From contig NZ_VTTO01000017.1 of assembly GCF_008364825.1 (NCBI RefSeq), positions 21,047 to 66,985 of the forward strand: 45,939 bases of DNA. Direction: 5' to 3'. How positions within the stretch are numbered: the first letter of the stretch is position 1; every line of letters starts with the position of its first letter. The position numbers and the translations under genes were made by a program. The notes below the pieces were generated by a model. That model was given only the letters and a program-made list of their open reading frames with translations, was not told the origin of the DNA and did not search any database. The stretch comes from Azospirillum sp. B21. Lineage in GTDB: Bacteria > Pseudomonadota > Alphaproteobacteria > Azospirillales > Azospirillaceae. Below are positions 9,131 to 18,300 of this stretch, piece after piece.

Positions 9131-10291
9131 TCATTGTCGCGTCGCGAACTCGGTGACCCGCAGCTTGCCGTTCACGGCTTCGACAACCGCGGGCACAAAC
9201 TCCAACCCAAGGTTCTCGACCATGCCCGGCTGCAGGAGGTACACCCGGCTGTTCAGCTGGTCCTGGATGCGGACCAAATCCTTGAAGCCATCATCCCTCT
9301 CGACTGCGGTGGTGATCAGCGTCCACTGCCTGCCGGGGCTCCCGGCCAGCACCTTCCGTACCTGGTCGATTTGCTCGGGACTGCGGCCGTCAAACACCAC
9401 CAGGCTGAAATGCCAAGGGAGCTTCTCTAGCGGGTTCAACCGCTGGCCCGCGTGGGCGACCACTTTGCCGTCCGGCGTGAGGATATCCTGCTGCAGCACC
9501 CTTGACGGGTCGATCTCGCGGACCCGGTTCGCTGGCGCCGCAGCCAGCTCGAAGAAGCGAGCCTGCTTCCAGAATCGCTGGACAGCCCTATCACGCATGG
9601 CGGTCATATCCATCGACTGGACCCGCTGCGTGATCACCTCCACCAAATCCGGCTCAGTCACTGCGACCGTCGGCCCCCATACACCGAGATCGCCGCGGCG
9701 CCCCTTCGCGACGTCGGCCAGCAGCGTGTCGATCGCGACGGTGCCTCGCGCGTGGGCAAGCACCTGGTCTCCCTCCACTACCACCGCTTCTGGCGCGGTG
9801 GTCGCATCAAGACGGCGGAAGGGCTCTGGATCGATGACGACGTTCGGTACGGGATCCATCCCTTCAAGCAGAGTTTTGATCTTCTTGAGAAGACCAGCAA
9901 ACCCCTGGCTCGAGTCGAATCCGCGGAAAACCGCCACAACATCCTGCCGACCGGCGATGTCCCGCAGGATATCGCGCAAGGCCGCATCGCCCAGTGCGAA
10001 GCTGACCAGCAACTCCACACGCCGATCCATCGACGTTGAGGACAGCGGTTTGCCGTTCGGCTGCAGGCCCACTGCCTGATTACCGATCTTGTCAGCCTGA
10101 TCGGACAGGTCCTGGATGCGGCTCAAGGGTACGGTTGGCAGGGCCCTAATCCAATCCGGCACCCCTCCCCGCGCAGCTTCGTCCTGGATACGGCGCGCAC
10201 GGCTCAGCAGTTCCTCAAGCGCGGGATCAGCTAATGCAGTGCCTGCGGTTACAGTCAGCGCGGCAGCAAAGGCCGTTGTCCACCACCGCAT
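9131..10291 (-). CDS. traW: TrbC-TraW fusion, pilus assembly
   Basis: A 386-residue periplasmic protein with signal peptide (cut likely after ALA, residue 21). Residues about 85-180 match TrbC_F-type (RRVELLVSFALGDAALRDIL, VAVFRGF, PNVVIDPEPFRRLD). Residues about 205-380 match TraW (TEPDLVEVITQRV, REIDPSRVLQQDI, TPDGKVVAHAGQRLNPLEKL, VVFDGR). In F these are two separate proteins that act together in pilus assembly; here both regions are in one continuous frame. It overlaps the longer traU start by four bases and is only three bases from the gene upstream, so it is part of one operon. Confidence 0.9.
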   Translation of the reverse strand: MRWWTTAFAAALTVTAGTALADPALEELLSRARRIQDEAARGGVPDWIRALPTVPLSRIQDLSDQADKIGNQAVGLQPNGKPLSSTSMDRRVELLVSFALGDAALRDILRDIAGRQDVVAVFRGFDSSQGFAGLLKKIKTLLEGMDPVPNVVIDPEPFRRLDATTAPEAVVVEGDQVLAHARGTVAIDTLLADVAKGRRGDLGVWGPTVAVTEPDLVEVITQRVQSMDMTAMRDRAVQRFWKQARFFELAAAPANRVREIDPSRVLQQDILTPDGKVVAHAGQRLNPLEKLPWHFSLVVFDGRSPEQIDQVRKVLAGSPGRQWTLITTAVERDDGFKDLVRIQDQLNSRVYLLQPGMVENLGLEFVPAVVEAVNGKLRVTEFATRQ

Positions 10292-10294
10292 GAT

Positions 10295-10735
10295 TCAGGC
10301 CGTAAGCGACAGGGCGGCTATCGCCACGATGCTGCCGATGTAGAGCAGCGCCGGCTGGCTGATCAGCAGCTTGCTCGTCTGATCGGTGGTCTTGAACCGA
10401 CTGGCGTCGAGGCTGAAGTCCGTATTCTCGGCCCGGCGCACCTCGTCGTAGAGTGCGACGTATGATGCTCGGATTGAATTGTAGTGGCCATCCACGAGCC
10501 AGAGTACGAAGACCAGAAAGGCGCCGATGAGCGCCAGCAGACTCAGGCGCACCGTGCCACTTGGCGGGGCGAACAGGTAGGCGGCATAGACGAAGAGCAC
10601 CACCACGATTGCCGCGGCCTTTGCCATGAGTGCAGGCGCTTCGTGCGAGCGAATGACACTCTGCACGAAGCCTAAATGGGCGATCTTCTCGCTGCCATTA
10701 CCAGTGATTGCCGACATGAAATGTTCCTTGTTCAC
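10295..10735 (-). CDS. RipA-like small integral membrane protein
   Basis: A 146-residue membrane protein with hydrophobic segments near residues 40-55, 64-82 and 126-145. The middle part FVLWLVDGHYNSIRASYVALYDEVR followed by DFSLD resembles the RipA octameric membrane protein family pattern (aromatic-rich helix, then YxxLYDxVR and DFS-D). This is resemblance from memory, not a search. Its start overlaps the stop of the peptidase gene (10732) by four bases, and it ends three bases before trbC-traW, so it is translationally embedded in the tra operon. I know of no such gene in the F plasmid; its role in transfer is unknown. Confidence 0.7.
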   Translation of the reverse strand: MNKEHFMSAITGNGSEKIAHLGFVQSVIRSHEAPALMAKAAAIVVVLFVYAAYLFAPPSGTVRLSLLALIGAFLVFVLWLVDGHYNSIRASYVALYDEVRRAENTDFSLDASRFKTTDQTSKLLISQPALLYIGSIVAIAALSLTA

Positions 10736-11268
10736 AGGATGGGATAAGCCCGGCCGACGATCTGACCAGCGTCGATCAGGCCAAAGTACCGGCCGTCGAA
10801 GCTTTCCTCCGTACGGCCGAGCATGAGGATGCGGCCGGCTGGAATGGTGCCAGTCCGGAAAAAGGCTTCAGGATCGCGCTTGAGGCGAGCGGCCAGAGGC
10901 AGCCCGTCGACGACGTGGACCCCGTTTACGTCCACTCCTTCCGCCGATACCGAGTACCGGTCCCCGGGCAAACCATCGAGTACCTTGCCCATCAGCGTGC
11001 CGTCGGCGAAGGCCGGCTCCAGCCCCTTCGCGAGGTAGGCGAACACGGCTCCGCGCTCGAGGGTGCGATCGTACCGGTCGACCAGCAACACACGCACATT
11101 CAGACAGCTGCTGATCTGCGGATTGATGCCGATCATGAAGCGATCCTGCACGTAGATGAACGGCAGGGTCACCATGGCAGCAGCCATGACAGCTTTCGGA
11201 ACGAACCGCTTCCATGGCTCGCGACGACTGCCAGGCGGCTTTAGCCAGAACCTCCAGGCCCTGGACAT
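10732..11268 (-). CDS. trhF: TrhF/TraF-type S26 signal peptidase
   Basis: A 178-residue inner-membrane serine-type peptidase of conjugation systems, likely maturing pilin. It has one N-terminal membrane segment (residues about 22-40), then INPQISSCLNVRVLLVD at the position of the catalytic nucleophile motif, and GKVLDGLPGDRYSV with the general-base Lys95, typical of S26. The residue aligned with the nucleophilic Ser (normally Ser followed by Met/Leu-Pro) appears to be Cys55, with Ser53-Ser54 just before it. The ATG at 11268 lies two bases past the trbI stop, so it is tightly coupled. The longer frame upstream lacks support. Confidence 0.85.
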   Translation of the reverse strand: MSRAWRFWLKPPGSRREPWKRFVPKAVMAAAMVTLPFIYVQDRFMIGINPQISSCLNVRVLLVDRYDRTLERGAVFAYLAKGLEPAFADGTLMGKVLDGLPGDRYSVSAEGVDVNGVHVVDGLPLAARLKRDPEAFFRTGTIPAGRILMLGRTEESFDGRYFGLIDAGQIVGRAYPIL

Positions 11269-11269
11269 G

Positions 11270-11746
11270 CTACTGCCCACCACTGGCCGGGAGACCGTCC
11301 AGCTCGTGATTGCGTAAGTACATATCCTCCGGCGCCGCGACAACGCTTTCGCCACTCAGCACGAGCGCGCCAGCGCTTCTCAGCTTAACCAGACTGTCTT
11401 TGGCCAGCGCGAGACGCCGATCGATCTCCTCCTTGGACAGCCCTTGGCGCAAGCCTTGCGCATACCGCACGGGGTCGTAGATCACGATCAACTGCTGCTC
11501 GGGGATGCTGGAACGCTGACCCTGAAACTGGGGAAAGTATCTCGGGGCAGCCCAGCAAACGGCGAGCGACACCAGTCCGGAGATGATCACCGCAGGCAGA
11601 ATATTCCCGTTGCCATCCTGCGACGCCTGACCACTCGGGTTGCGCGGCAATTCGGCAGCGACCAGAGGACGTAGCTCCGGCATACCGGGTGTAGGCTTCG
11701 CGGTCGGATCGCCATCGACATTGTAGGGATCGGGTTCAGGACGCAC
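11270..11746 (-). CDS. trbI: TrbI, F-type pilus assembly protein
   Basis: A 158-residue inner-membrane protein affecting pilus outgrowth or retraction. I start it at a GTG at 11746, which has AAGGAA eight bases upstream inside the 3' end of traC. The longer frame is only a shadow of traC. It has a Pro-rich N-terminus, one membrane segment (residues about 48-68), then the TrbI pattern: LIVIYDPVRYAQGL, LSKEEIDRRLALAKDSLVKL and GALVLSGESVVAAPEDMYL. It overlaps traC by 11 bases. The order traC-trbI-peptidase-traW is as in SXT-like systems. Confidence 0.85.
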   Translation of the reverse strand: MRPEPDPYNVDGDPTAKPTPGMPELRPLVAAELPRNPSGQASQDGNGNILPAVIISGLVSLAVCWAAPRYFPQFQGQRSSIPEQQLIVIYDPVRYAQGLRQGLSKEEIDRRLALAKDSLVKLRSAGALVLSGESVVAAPEDMYLRNHELDGLPASGGQ

Positions 11747-14174
11747 GTTTGAATTTCCTTTGCTCAAGCACGTGATCAATCGCTTGGCGGACTGACATGC
11801 CCTCAGCCTGTGCGGCTTGGATGTCAGCAACGTCCTGGTGATGGCTGGAGTAGACCAGCCCGCGGACGGGGTCGACGATGAGGCGGCCAATCCCCATGCC
11901 GGCGTCGGTGAAGGCGAACACTTCAGAGTATGCGCCAGGGATCGTGTGTACGGATTCCAGAAGCTTGTAGCCGGCGTCACTCAGGCGCAGCCGCTGTTCC
12001 TTCTTCAGCCCGCGGATCGATTCCTCCTTTTGGCCGAGGATGTAGACGTTGGCACTGTTGTCGACGATCGCGCGGCCTGCCTCCGACCGGTACATGTCCT
12101 CCACGCCCTGGGTGATTGTCGCCATAGCCCCGCCGTACTTGCGGACGCGGCGATAGCCGATGTTCACAAACCCCGCCACCGCGGAGGTACCACCCGAGTG
12201 ACCACTGGGGTCGCCGGCGAGCAGGTCCCAACTCTCGTCAATGAGGTTTAGCTTCGGGATCGACCGGTCGGCCAAAAACATTTCCTGCTGCATGAAGTAC
12301 ATCAGCATCAGAAGAACGCATTGCTGCAGGTGCTTATGCGAACTCAGCTCCTGAAGCTCTAGCACGCTGAAACGGTTCCGCAGGTCGACGGTGTTTGGCC
12401 CGTTGAAATACCGGCCATACTCGCCCCGTCGAGTAAAGGCGAACAGCTGTTCGCCGATGTCCCGCACGCGAATGTCCTGATCGTTTTCCAGATGATGGGC
12501 GATGTCGTCGATTGAAAGCTCCCGACCCATGTCGACCCAGAGCTGGGCCATCGCTTCGCGCAGGTTGGCTGCCTGGTAATCGTCCAGTGGCCGCGTTGGC
12601 GCCGCCATCGCAGCAACGAGGCTGACGAGCATGTCCGCCTCCTCCTCCCAATCCTGCACGAGGGGGAAGGGATTCAAACAAATGTTGCTGTCTCGGCCAA
12701 AGTGGAGGAATTCACCGCCGAGCAGATCGCAGAGCTTCCGGTAGCTGTATCCGACGTCGATGACCCGAACGAGTCCACCCATCGACAGGTACGATACGAT
12801 GAGTTCGTTCGCGAGAAAGCTTTTGCCCTTGCCTGACGCCGCCGCAATGAAGAGATTGAAGTTCGAGCCAGAGTCATAGAGGCTCATGTTCATCAGTTGG
12901 CCGCGCCGACTGACAAGGTGGAAGGCAGGCGTGCCGCTCCCTCCCCAGTCGCCGAAGATCGGCAGCAACACCGCTGCGTGCCGCGTCGTCATCGTTTTGT
13001 ACCGCATGGTGTCGCTAATCGCCTGAACCTCTGCTCCGAAGGGCAGGCAGGTCAGGAACAGCGGTAGGTTCACGAAAGCTTCCGGCATCAGGTAGAAGCC
13101 GATCTCACCCCAATAGGAGGTGGCGTTCGAGACGACGGCCAACGAGTCTTCCTGGGATTTCGCAAATAGCGCGAGCCCGAGGTAGAGTCTGACCGGACGC
13201 TCGCCGTTTTCGAAACCCTCGAAGATGATGTCGAAGTCCTGCTTGCGCACAGCCAACTGGGGCCGAAGCCGGAGCAAGGCTCCGTAGGCTTGGTGGACCG
13301 AGTATGCGCGCTTCGTTTCGAGGGAGCTCTTGGTCTGCTGTTGGTCTGGGAAGTGAAGCGTTCCGGTAAGCAGGAACGGCTGCCGCAATCCACGGGCCCC
13401 TGACTCCAGATCCCCGAGATACCGGCTGGCATGGCCGAAATAGGCGGCTTGCGGCATCCGCTTGATCCCAAGCATCCGGACCCGGGTCTTGCCCAGCCAG
13501 AGACCTTCATCCTCAACCCGAATATCCGTGGTTGGGTCGAGTACCTGGTCGCGCAGCATGCGATCCGGCTCGACGTCCACCACAGGATCGCGGCGCCAAG
13601 TGGCCTCTTCATCCTGATTGAGGATGGTGGTCATGAGCGACCGGTAGCTGATGTCGGTCATCGCCTTCGGGGCCATGTGAACGTTGTCCAGGCCCTGCGA
13701 AAGCGTGATTCGAAGTTCGCGAGCGCGCTTCCACTCGGTGTCGTCCGGCACCATGCCGGCTAGCGGAATCTTCACGGTCACGAATAGAACGAAGTCCCGA
13801 ACCCATAGGTCCGTGCGGGGTTCGATTGCCTGTGTGGTTCCCTGCCTCAAGAATTCGCTTCGCGCCTCGATCAGCTCCCAGAGGAGCGAGTTCGCGTCGA
13901 GATTTCGCCGGAGGTATCGGGATCGGGCCAGCGTCGAACTGATGTCCTGCGAGGCGAATAGGCCAAATTGAACGATCGTGTCCACCGGCCAGTTCGTATT
14001 AAGCGTGACGATTAGCCTGTTCATCACACCGTCATCACCGCCGGCGAGAGGGCGACAGATGAAACCGAATCCAAGGCCGTCGTCGCACAGGAAGAGATGG
14101 TCGTCGGGATCGTAAGCCATTACGCGCAGGAGCTGGGCCGCGCGCTCCTGCGCATACCGTTCGGTCAAGCTCAT
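11736..14174 (-). CDS. traC: TraC, type IV secretion ATPase
   Basis: The VirB4-like ATPase energising pilus assembly, on the cytoplasmic face of the inner membrane; 812 residues. It has the TraC N-terminal domain, then Walker A SGKGKS (about residues 447-452) and Walker B LNLIDESWDLL near residue 650, followed by VRKYGGAMATITQGVEDMY. The start at 14174 is ATGA-overlapped with the upstream stop and has GGAGG seven bases upstream; an in-frame codon at 14192 is less likely. Length and motifs are normal for the family. Confidence 0.96.
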   Translation of the reverse strand: MSLTERYAQERAAQLLRVMAYDPDDHLFLCDDGLGFGFICRPLAGGDDGVMNRLIVTLNTNWPVDTIVQFGLFASQDISSTLARSRYLRRNLDANSLLWELIEARSEFLRQGTTQAIEPRTDLWVRDFVLFVTVKIPLAGMVPDDTEWKRARELRITLSQGLDNVHMAPKAMTDISYRSLMTTILNQDEEATWRRDPVVDVEPDRMLRDQVLDPTTDIRVEDEGLWLGKTRVRMLGIKRMPQAAYFGHASRYLGDLESGARGLRQPFLLTGTLHFPDQQQTKSSLETKRAYSVHQAYGALLRLRPQLAVRKQDFDIIFEGFENGERPVRLYLGLALFAKSQEDSLAVVSNATSYWGEIGFYLMPEAFVNLPLFLTCLPFGAEVQAISDTMRYKTMTTRHAAVLLPIFGDWGGSGTPAFHLVSRRGQLMNMSLYDSGSNFNLFIAAASGKGKSFLANELIVSYLSMGGLVRVIDVGYSYRKLCDLLGGEFLHFGRDSNICLNPFPLVQDWEEEADMLVSLVAAMAAPTRPLDDYQAANLREAMAQLWVDMGRELSIDDIAHHLENDQDIRVRDIGEQLFAFTRRGEYGRYFNGPNTVDLRNRFSVLELQELSSHKHLQQCVLLMLMYFMQQEMFLADRSIPKLNLIDESWDLLAGDPSGHSGGTSAVAGFVNIGYRRVRKYGGAMATITQGVEDMYRSEAGRAIVDNSANVYILGQKEESIRGLKKEQRLRLSDAGYKLLESVHTIPGAYSEVFAFTDAGMGIGRLIVDPVRGLVYSSHHQDVADIQAAQAEGMSVRQAIDHVLEQRKFKRAS

Positions 14175-14935
14175 GACCGCCCCTCCAGCCACGCAGCATA
14201 GTCTGAGTTGAGGCCGCGCAACACTCGCCCATCCGGCGCGATGGAGAATGGCGCTGCGGTGACCGTAAGCAATTCGGTTGCGATGAACCGCCTCTGGATA
14301 GCGCCGCGGTCACAGCGCGGATCCTCGTCAAGCGCCGGCTGCATGTCGCCTCGCAGCAGCGCATCTACGGCCCCCTTGGTGTCCTTGGCGCAGGACAGTA
14401 CGCGGGTAAGTTCCAAGGCTTCGGAGCCGCCGTGCAGCGGCACCACCAACAGGTCGAACGTGAACCGCTCTTCCAACGCTCGAAGCTGTCGAAGCAGGTC
14501 CTGGCTCGTATCGTCGGTCGGGTCAACCCATACGGTAACCCGCTTACTTCCCCGCCCGAAGGTCAGTGGGCCGAGGTCTGAGACCTTCAGCCTCAGTCGC
14601 TCTAGGTCGAGGTGGTTGAGAGCATCCCGGATGTCGTTCACAGATTTCAGGCGCCGCCCAGTCCAGGTGTCGATCACCTCACCCTTCATCACGAAGCGGC
14701 CGTTGGTGGACATCAGCATCAGACCGTCAGTCGCGTCAGCTTCCACGGCAGACCAACGCTCTGTGAGACGCTCGATCGCCTTGATGCCACCCTTGTATGG
14801 GAGCTGGCGACCCGATTGCTGTTTGTCCTGCACGGTCGGGAATGGACTTAACGGCCCCCTTCCCTGCTCCTGTGCCAACGCGACACTGACGGTCGCGCCC
14901 AGCAACCCGACACACACGGCAACAATACGGCGCAT
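14171..14935 (-). CDS. DsbC-like protein lacking the CxxC active site
   Basis: A 254-residue periplasmic protein with a signal peptide (cut after ALA, about residue 21) and the DsbC/DsbG layout: N-terminal dimerisation-like part (DGLMLMSTNGRFVMKGEVIDTW) and a thioredoxin-like part. In DsbC proteins the active site reads DPxCxxC. Here residues 138-144 read DPTDDTS, so both cysteines are replaced (Asp141 and Ser144). The second Cys pair region (SCAKDTKGAVDALLRGD and DPRCDRG) and the cis-Pro region (TAAPFSIAPDGRVLRG) remain. It probably acts as a chaperone or scaffold, or is redox-dead. GGAGGA precedes the ATG at 14935. A DsbC gene next to traC is normal in SXT/R27-type operons, which supports the assignment. 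Confidence 0.82.
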   Translation of the reverse strand: MRRIVAVCVGLLGATVSVALAQEQGRGPLSPFPTVQDKQQSGRQLPYKGGIKAIERLTERWSAVEADATDGLMLMSTNGRFVMKGEVIDTWTGRRLKSVNDIRDALNHLDLERLRLKVSDLGPLTFGRGSKRVTVWVDPTDDTSQDLLRQLRALEERFTFDLLVVPLHGGSEALELTRVLSCAKDTKGAVDALLRGDMQPALDEDPRCDRGAIQRRFIATELLTVTAAPFSIAPDGRVLRGLNSDYAAWLEGRS

Positions 14936-15078
14936 CCCGTTCCTCCACGACTGAATGTGGCTGACCTTAGCCGGGCCGTGTTTTTCGCGCCGTTGAGCGC
15001 GACGAACATTTTTTTCGGGTTACGACGGGGTGTGGATAGACCAATTCGGCGGTTGTCGGGTTCCGCAAGGGGTTTGCG

Positions 15079-15107
15079 CTGCGCATGCTCGCCATGCGCA
15101 AAAATTT
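15079..15107 (-). promoter_or_regulatory. A-tract plus inverted repeat element upstream of dsbC-like gene
   Basis: The plus strand shows GCGCATG-CTCGC-CATGCGC followed at once by CGCAAAAATTT (15097-15107). Read on the minus strand it is AAATTTTTGCGCATGG then CGAGCATGCGC. The site at 29834-29859 has the same layout (AAATTTTTGCGCATACGAGTATGCGC), and both sit at the edge of a GC-rich repeat. Confidence 0.6.
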
Positions 15108-15111
15108 ACAA

Positions 15112-15247
15112 GCACATCGGCGCCGCGGCGCCGATGTGCGGAACCAGGCGTGAACTGGCGCCGGCGACTGGTCGGCCGGGCCGAGCTGGGCGACGCGCAG
15201 CGCGCCGGCCGCGCGGGCTGGTGCTGATCGGCGCCGCGGCGCCCATG
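15112..15247. repeat. GC-rich repeat modules
   Basis: Contains a palindromic CATCGGCGCCGCGGCGCCGATG block, and at 15219-15236 GTGCTGATCGGCGCC, the inverted form of the GGCGCCGATCAGC word of the 4.5-kb and 29.7-kb arrays and the same form as in the window-start repeat. It is flanked by the A-tract element on one side and the 14-bp hairpin on the other. Confidence 0.7.
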
Positions 15248-15256
15248 TAGTGCCAT

Positions 15257-15295
15257 TTCGGGTGGCTGGTCCGTACGACGAACCAGCCACCCGAA
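15257..15295 (-). terminator. perfect 14-bp hairpin after Ig-like gene
   Basis: TTCGGGTGGCTGGT (15257-15270) pairs perfectly with ACCAGCCACCCGAA (15282-15295) around an 11-nt loop, seven bases after the stop codon of the 1276-residue Ig-like gene. There is no T-run on the minus strand (it continues ATGGCACT), so partial termination, RNA processing or 3'-end protection are all possible. Confidence 0.55.
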
Positions 15296-15301
15296 GACCG
15301 C

Positions 15302-18300
15302 TCAAGTACCGGAAGCAGCGTCCCACACTGCCGGCTCACTTCCCTCACCGCTGTCGTCGATTCCGACCAGCTCGACATGCAGTGGCTCTTTCGCTTGGCG
15401 TCGCATCGACACGCGGTTGCCCTGCGACGACAGGGACTGCCCATTGACCGACCAACGATATGAGCTGAGGCGACCATCGTTATCCTTGCAGTCCGCCGTC
15501 AAATCGACCGTTCCAGAAGCTTCTCGTGCAACAATCGTGCAGGTCGGTTTCTGATTCGCCGCCACCGTGAAGGTCGTTTCGGCCGTCAAGGTCTGTCCGA
15601 AGTTAGTCGTGACCTGCAAACCCACTTTGTGTTCACCCGCGTTCATTGTTGCGTAGCCGATCCATCCGCGTGTTTCGACATTTTGGCCGTCGACGGTGTA
15701 CTGCAGCGCCTTAACTCTGTCTTGTGGGTGGCCGCCTGTAATCGTCGGCGTGAGGACGGTATTCAGGGGCGCTCGGTTCCACTGGTTGCTCCCCTTCACA
15801 GTGAGGCTGAGCGCGAAGGGAGGCGGCTCTGCAAGAGTGATTGCCTTCTGAAAATCGGTCGAATGCCCTCTGCTGTCGGTCACACGGATAGAGAATGTGG
15901 ATTCGCCCACCTTGCTCAACCTGACCAATGCGCGATCAACCGCTTCCGAAGCGCGTGACGACCGACCCATTTCCACCACGGTCGCTTCCGCCGGCATCGT
16001 CCATTCGTACTTAAGGCCCTCCAGTTTCTCGATCTGCTCGCGAACTCCCTGAGGCTTTGCCCACAAGGAGACTTCAGCTGGCGCGTACTGGCTCCCGAGA
16101 ACCGCGTCCAATACGAAGGTAGGCCAGGCATACTCCCAGACCTTGACCGGGAAGGAGGCTGAAGTCTTCGTGTCGTCGAATCCGTCAATTTGAGCCTGGT
16201 ACGTGAAAACCGCAGTTCCTTGGGCAAGATAGGCGTCAGTCGCGGTCCACTCGATCGTCGGGGTGTCGCTCGTCGAGCCATCGGGTAGAACCCAATGACC
16301 AACGATCGGTGCCGTCACTTCCCGATACGGAAGGCCGACCTCAGCTGTCAGCTTGGCCTTCTTGCCAACCTCAAGCGCCGATGGCCCGCTGATCGCGATG
16401 CGCGGAGCAGCCATCCCGAGGAAATTCAGCTGCATTGCGCGCTGTGCCCATGCATAGACCGATTCCGGCGGGGAATCCTTTGTTCGTGCTTTGACTTTCA
16501 CATCGATGCGCTCGTTCGTCGTGCCCGTGACCGTGATACTGGGGTTCGTCAGGGTCTGCCATGTTTCGCCATTGTCCCGCGACCAGACCATCTCGACTTT
16601 CGCTAGATCCACCGCCTTTCCATTTTGCCGCACATCGACCGCTAGGACGGCCGGAACCCCAGCCAGAAGGCGCGAGGGACCATTCAGAGCTACGGTCAGC
16701 ACGTCGACCGCAATCAGTGTGACCGGCTCGGTGGTGTACTCCGCACCGTCGTTGACGTTGACAGTCACGGCTTTCAACTGGTAGCGGCCTGCGGTCAGGG
16801 ATGCCCCGAAGTGAAGACCTGATCCCGCGGGAAGGGAAACGGGTTGCCACGTCTGGCCGTTGTCGGAAGACATCGACCACCGAACCGTTCCAATCGAGGT
16901 TCGTGCCCGGCTATTGAGCGGAAGGACATCCGCCGCAGCTGCGAAGGGCACAGCGCCTTCGGTGCGGCGAACGGAGATTGTCGCCTCGATCGGCCCCGCG
17001 CGCAGGACGGTGATGACCGATGGCCGTGTCGCTCCCTCAACGCGCTGAACTCCATCAACATCGCTGACGAGCATGGCCTCGGCATTGAAGCGAAGATAGT
17101 CGGTATCGCCAAAATCTCTGGCGTTTAGCGTGATCGTGGCGAGCCCCTCGGGCACATCGATCCATTCGGACACCGGTACCGATGTGCTGCCGGTGGCATT
17201 CAAGAGTCGGACCTTCCAAAGGCCCATCGTACCTGTGCTGAACGACGTCGAGCTGCTGGAGATATCCTTGATGGCGACGCCGACGCTGAAGACCGCGTTG
17301 CTCAATACCTTGGCCGGAGCGTCGATCACGGGCTTGATGGTTGCGCCAGGTACCAGCAGGACAGGCAGTTCCACCGTGGCGTTGACTTCGGGGAGATTGG
17401 TGTATGCAACGCGAACACGGTACGTGCTGCGCGTGCCGGCATCACCAGCTTGGGCTTGGACTTCCTTCGAGGTGTTCAGCGTCCGCCTGTTGCCAACATC
17501 GCTGGCGGACGCTCCGAACCCGCGTACAGAATCGGTGCTGACGAGGGTATCATCGGCTTCAACGGTAATCGTCATATCGGCCGAAGGAGCCGTGATCGCC
17601 ACGTTCCCGACGAGACCACCCTTGGAATTGGCTGTGTAATAGTCCCCCGCCCTCGTGGCGGTGGACGTCACGCGCAAGGTGGGAGTCGGCGGAGCGATCG
17701 CTTGGACGTTGACACCTCCGACGACCTGAGGAATGCGCTGACCGCCCGGCTTCACGATGTCGACTGCGTATTGGATCATGTTGGAGCCGACGCCTTTGAC
17801 AGTGCCCGTCAACGAGGCTTGTGCGGTGCCCAAGGGTTGCTGCATTCCCTCCGGCAGAGAAGTCCACCGCAGGAGGCATGACAGCCGGCCGGCTGCCGCG
17901 GCGGAGGCGGCGGAAGACTCGTTCGTGGTCAGGTCACAGGTTGGTCCCTTGCTTTGCACGAGCTTTAGATCGACGGTTTCGATCCCCTGATATACCGCGT
18001 TTGGCAGTTGCGTTGACGGCGCGAAGCCGAGAGCATCCGAGGCATCCTCCACGGTGATGCTGCGGGTTCCTTCAACCAGCGAGACCCGCGAGCCGTCCCC
18101 GTCGTAGATGCTCACACGATACCCGATCTGCCGCTCCCCTGTGTCCCAGAACCGCCCGCGCAAAAGCGACCCCTCGGTTGAACCGGTTATGCTCATGCCT
18201 TCAGGAATCTGGGTCCATTCGAACAGGCACATTGGCGCGCTGAAGATCGCTCCCATTCGCGCCTGCTGGACATTGGTCGTGAGCGTGCAGCGGCGGCGAT

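Larger units (their letters stand above)
14936..15301. other. non-coding gap in tra operon with repeats and hairpins
   Basis: 366 bp between the dsbC-like start and the stop of the Ig-like gene, the largest gap inside the mating-pair operon. From left to right it holds a T-run near 15008-15016, a hairpin-linked A-tract element (15079-15107), GC-rich repeat modules (15112-15247) and a 14-bp hairpin (15257-15295). Short open frames here look like repeat artefacts. It may contain an internal promoter for the dsbC-traN half. Confidence 0.6.

Noticed and set aside
9153..10079. 308-codon plus-strand open frame opposite trbC-traW
   Set aside because: Ser/Arg/Thr-rich translation typical of an antisense shadow of a GC-rich gene; trbC-traW is clear in the other strand.
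15112..15247. CRISPR array
   Set aside because: Repeated words vary in length and spacing, no constant direct repeats with unique spacers, and no cas genes nearby.
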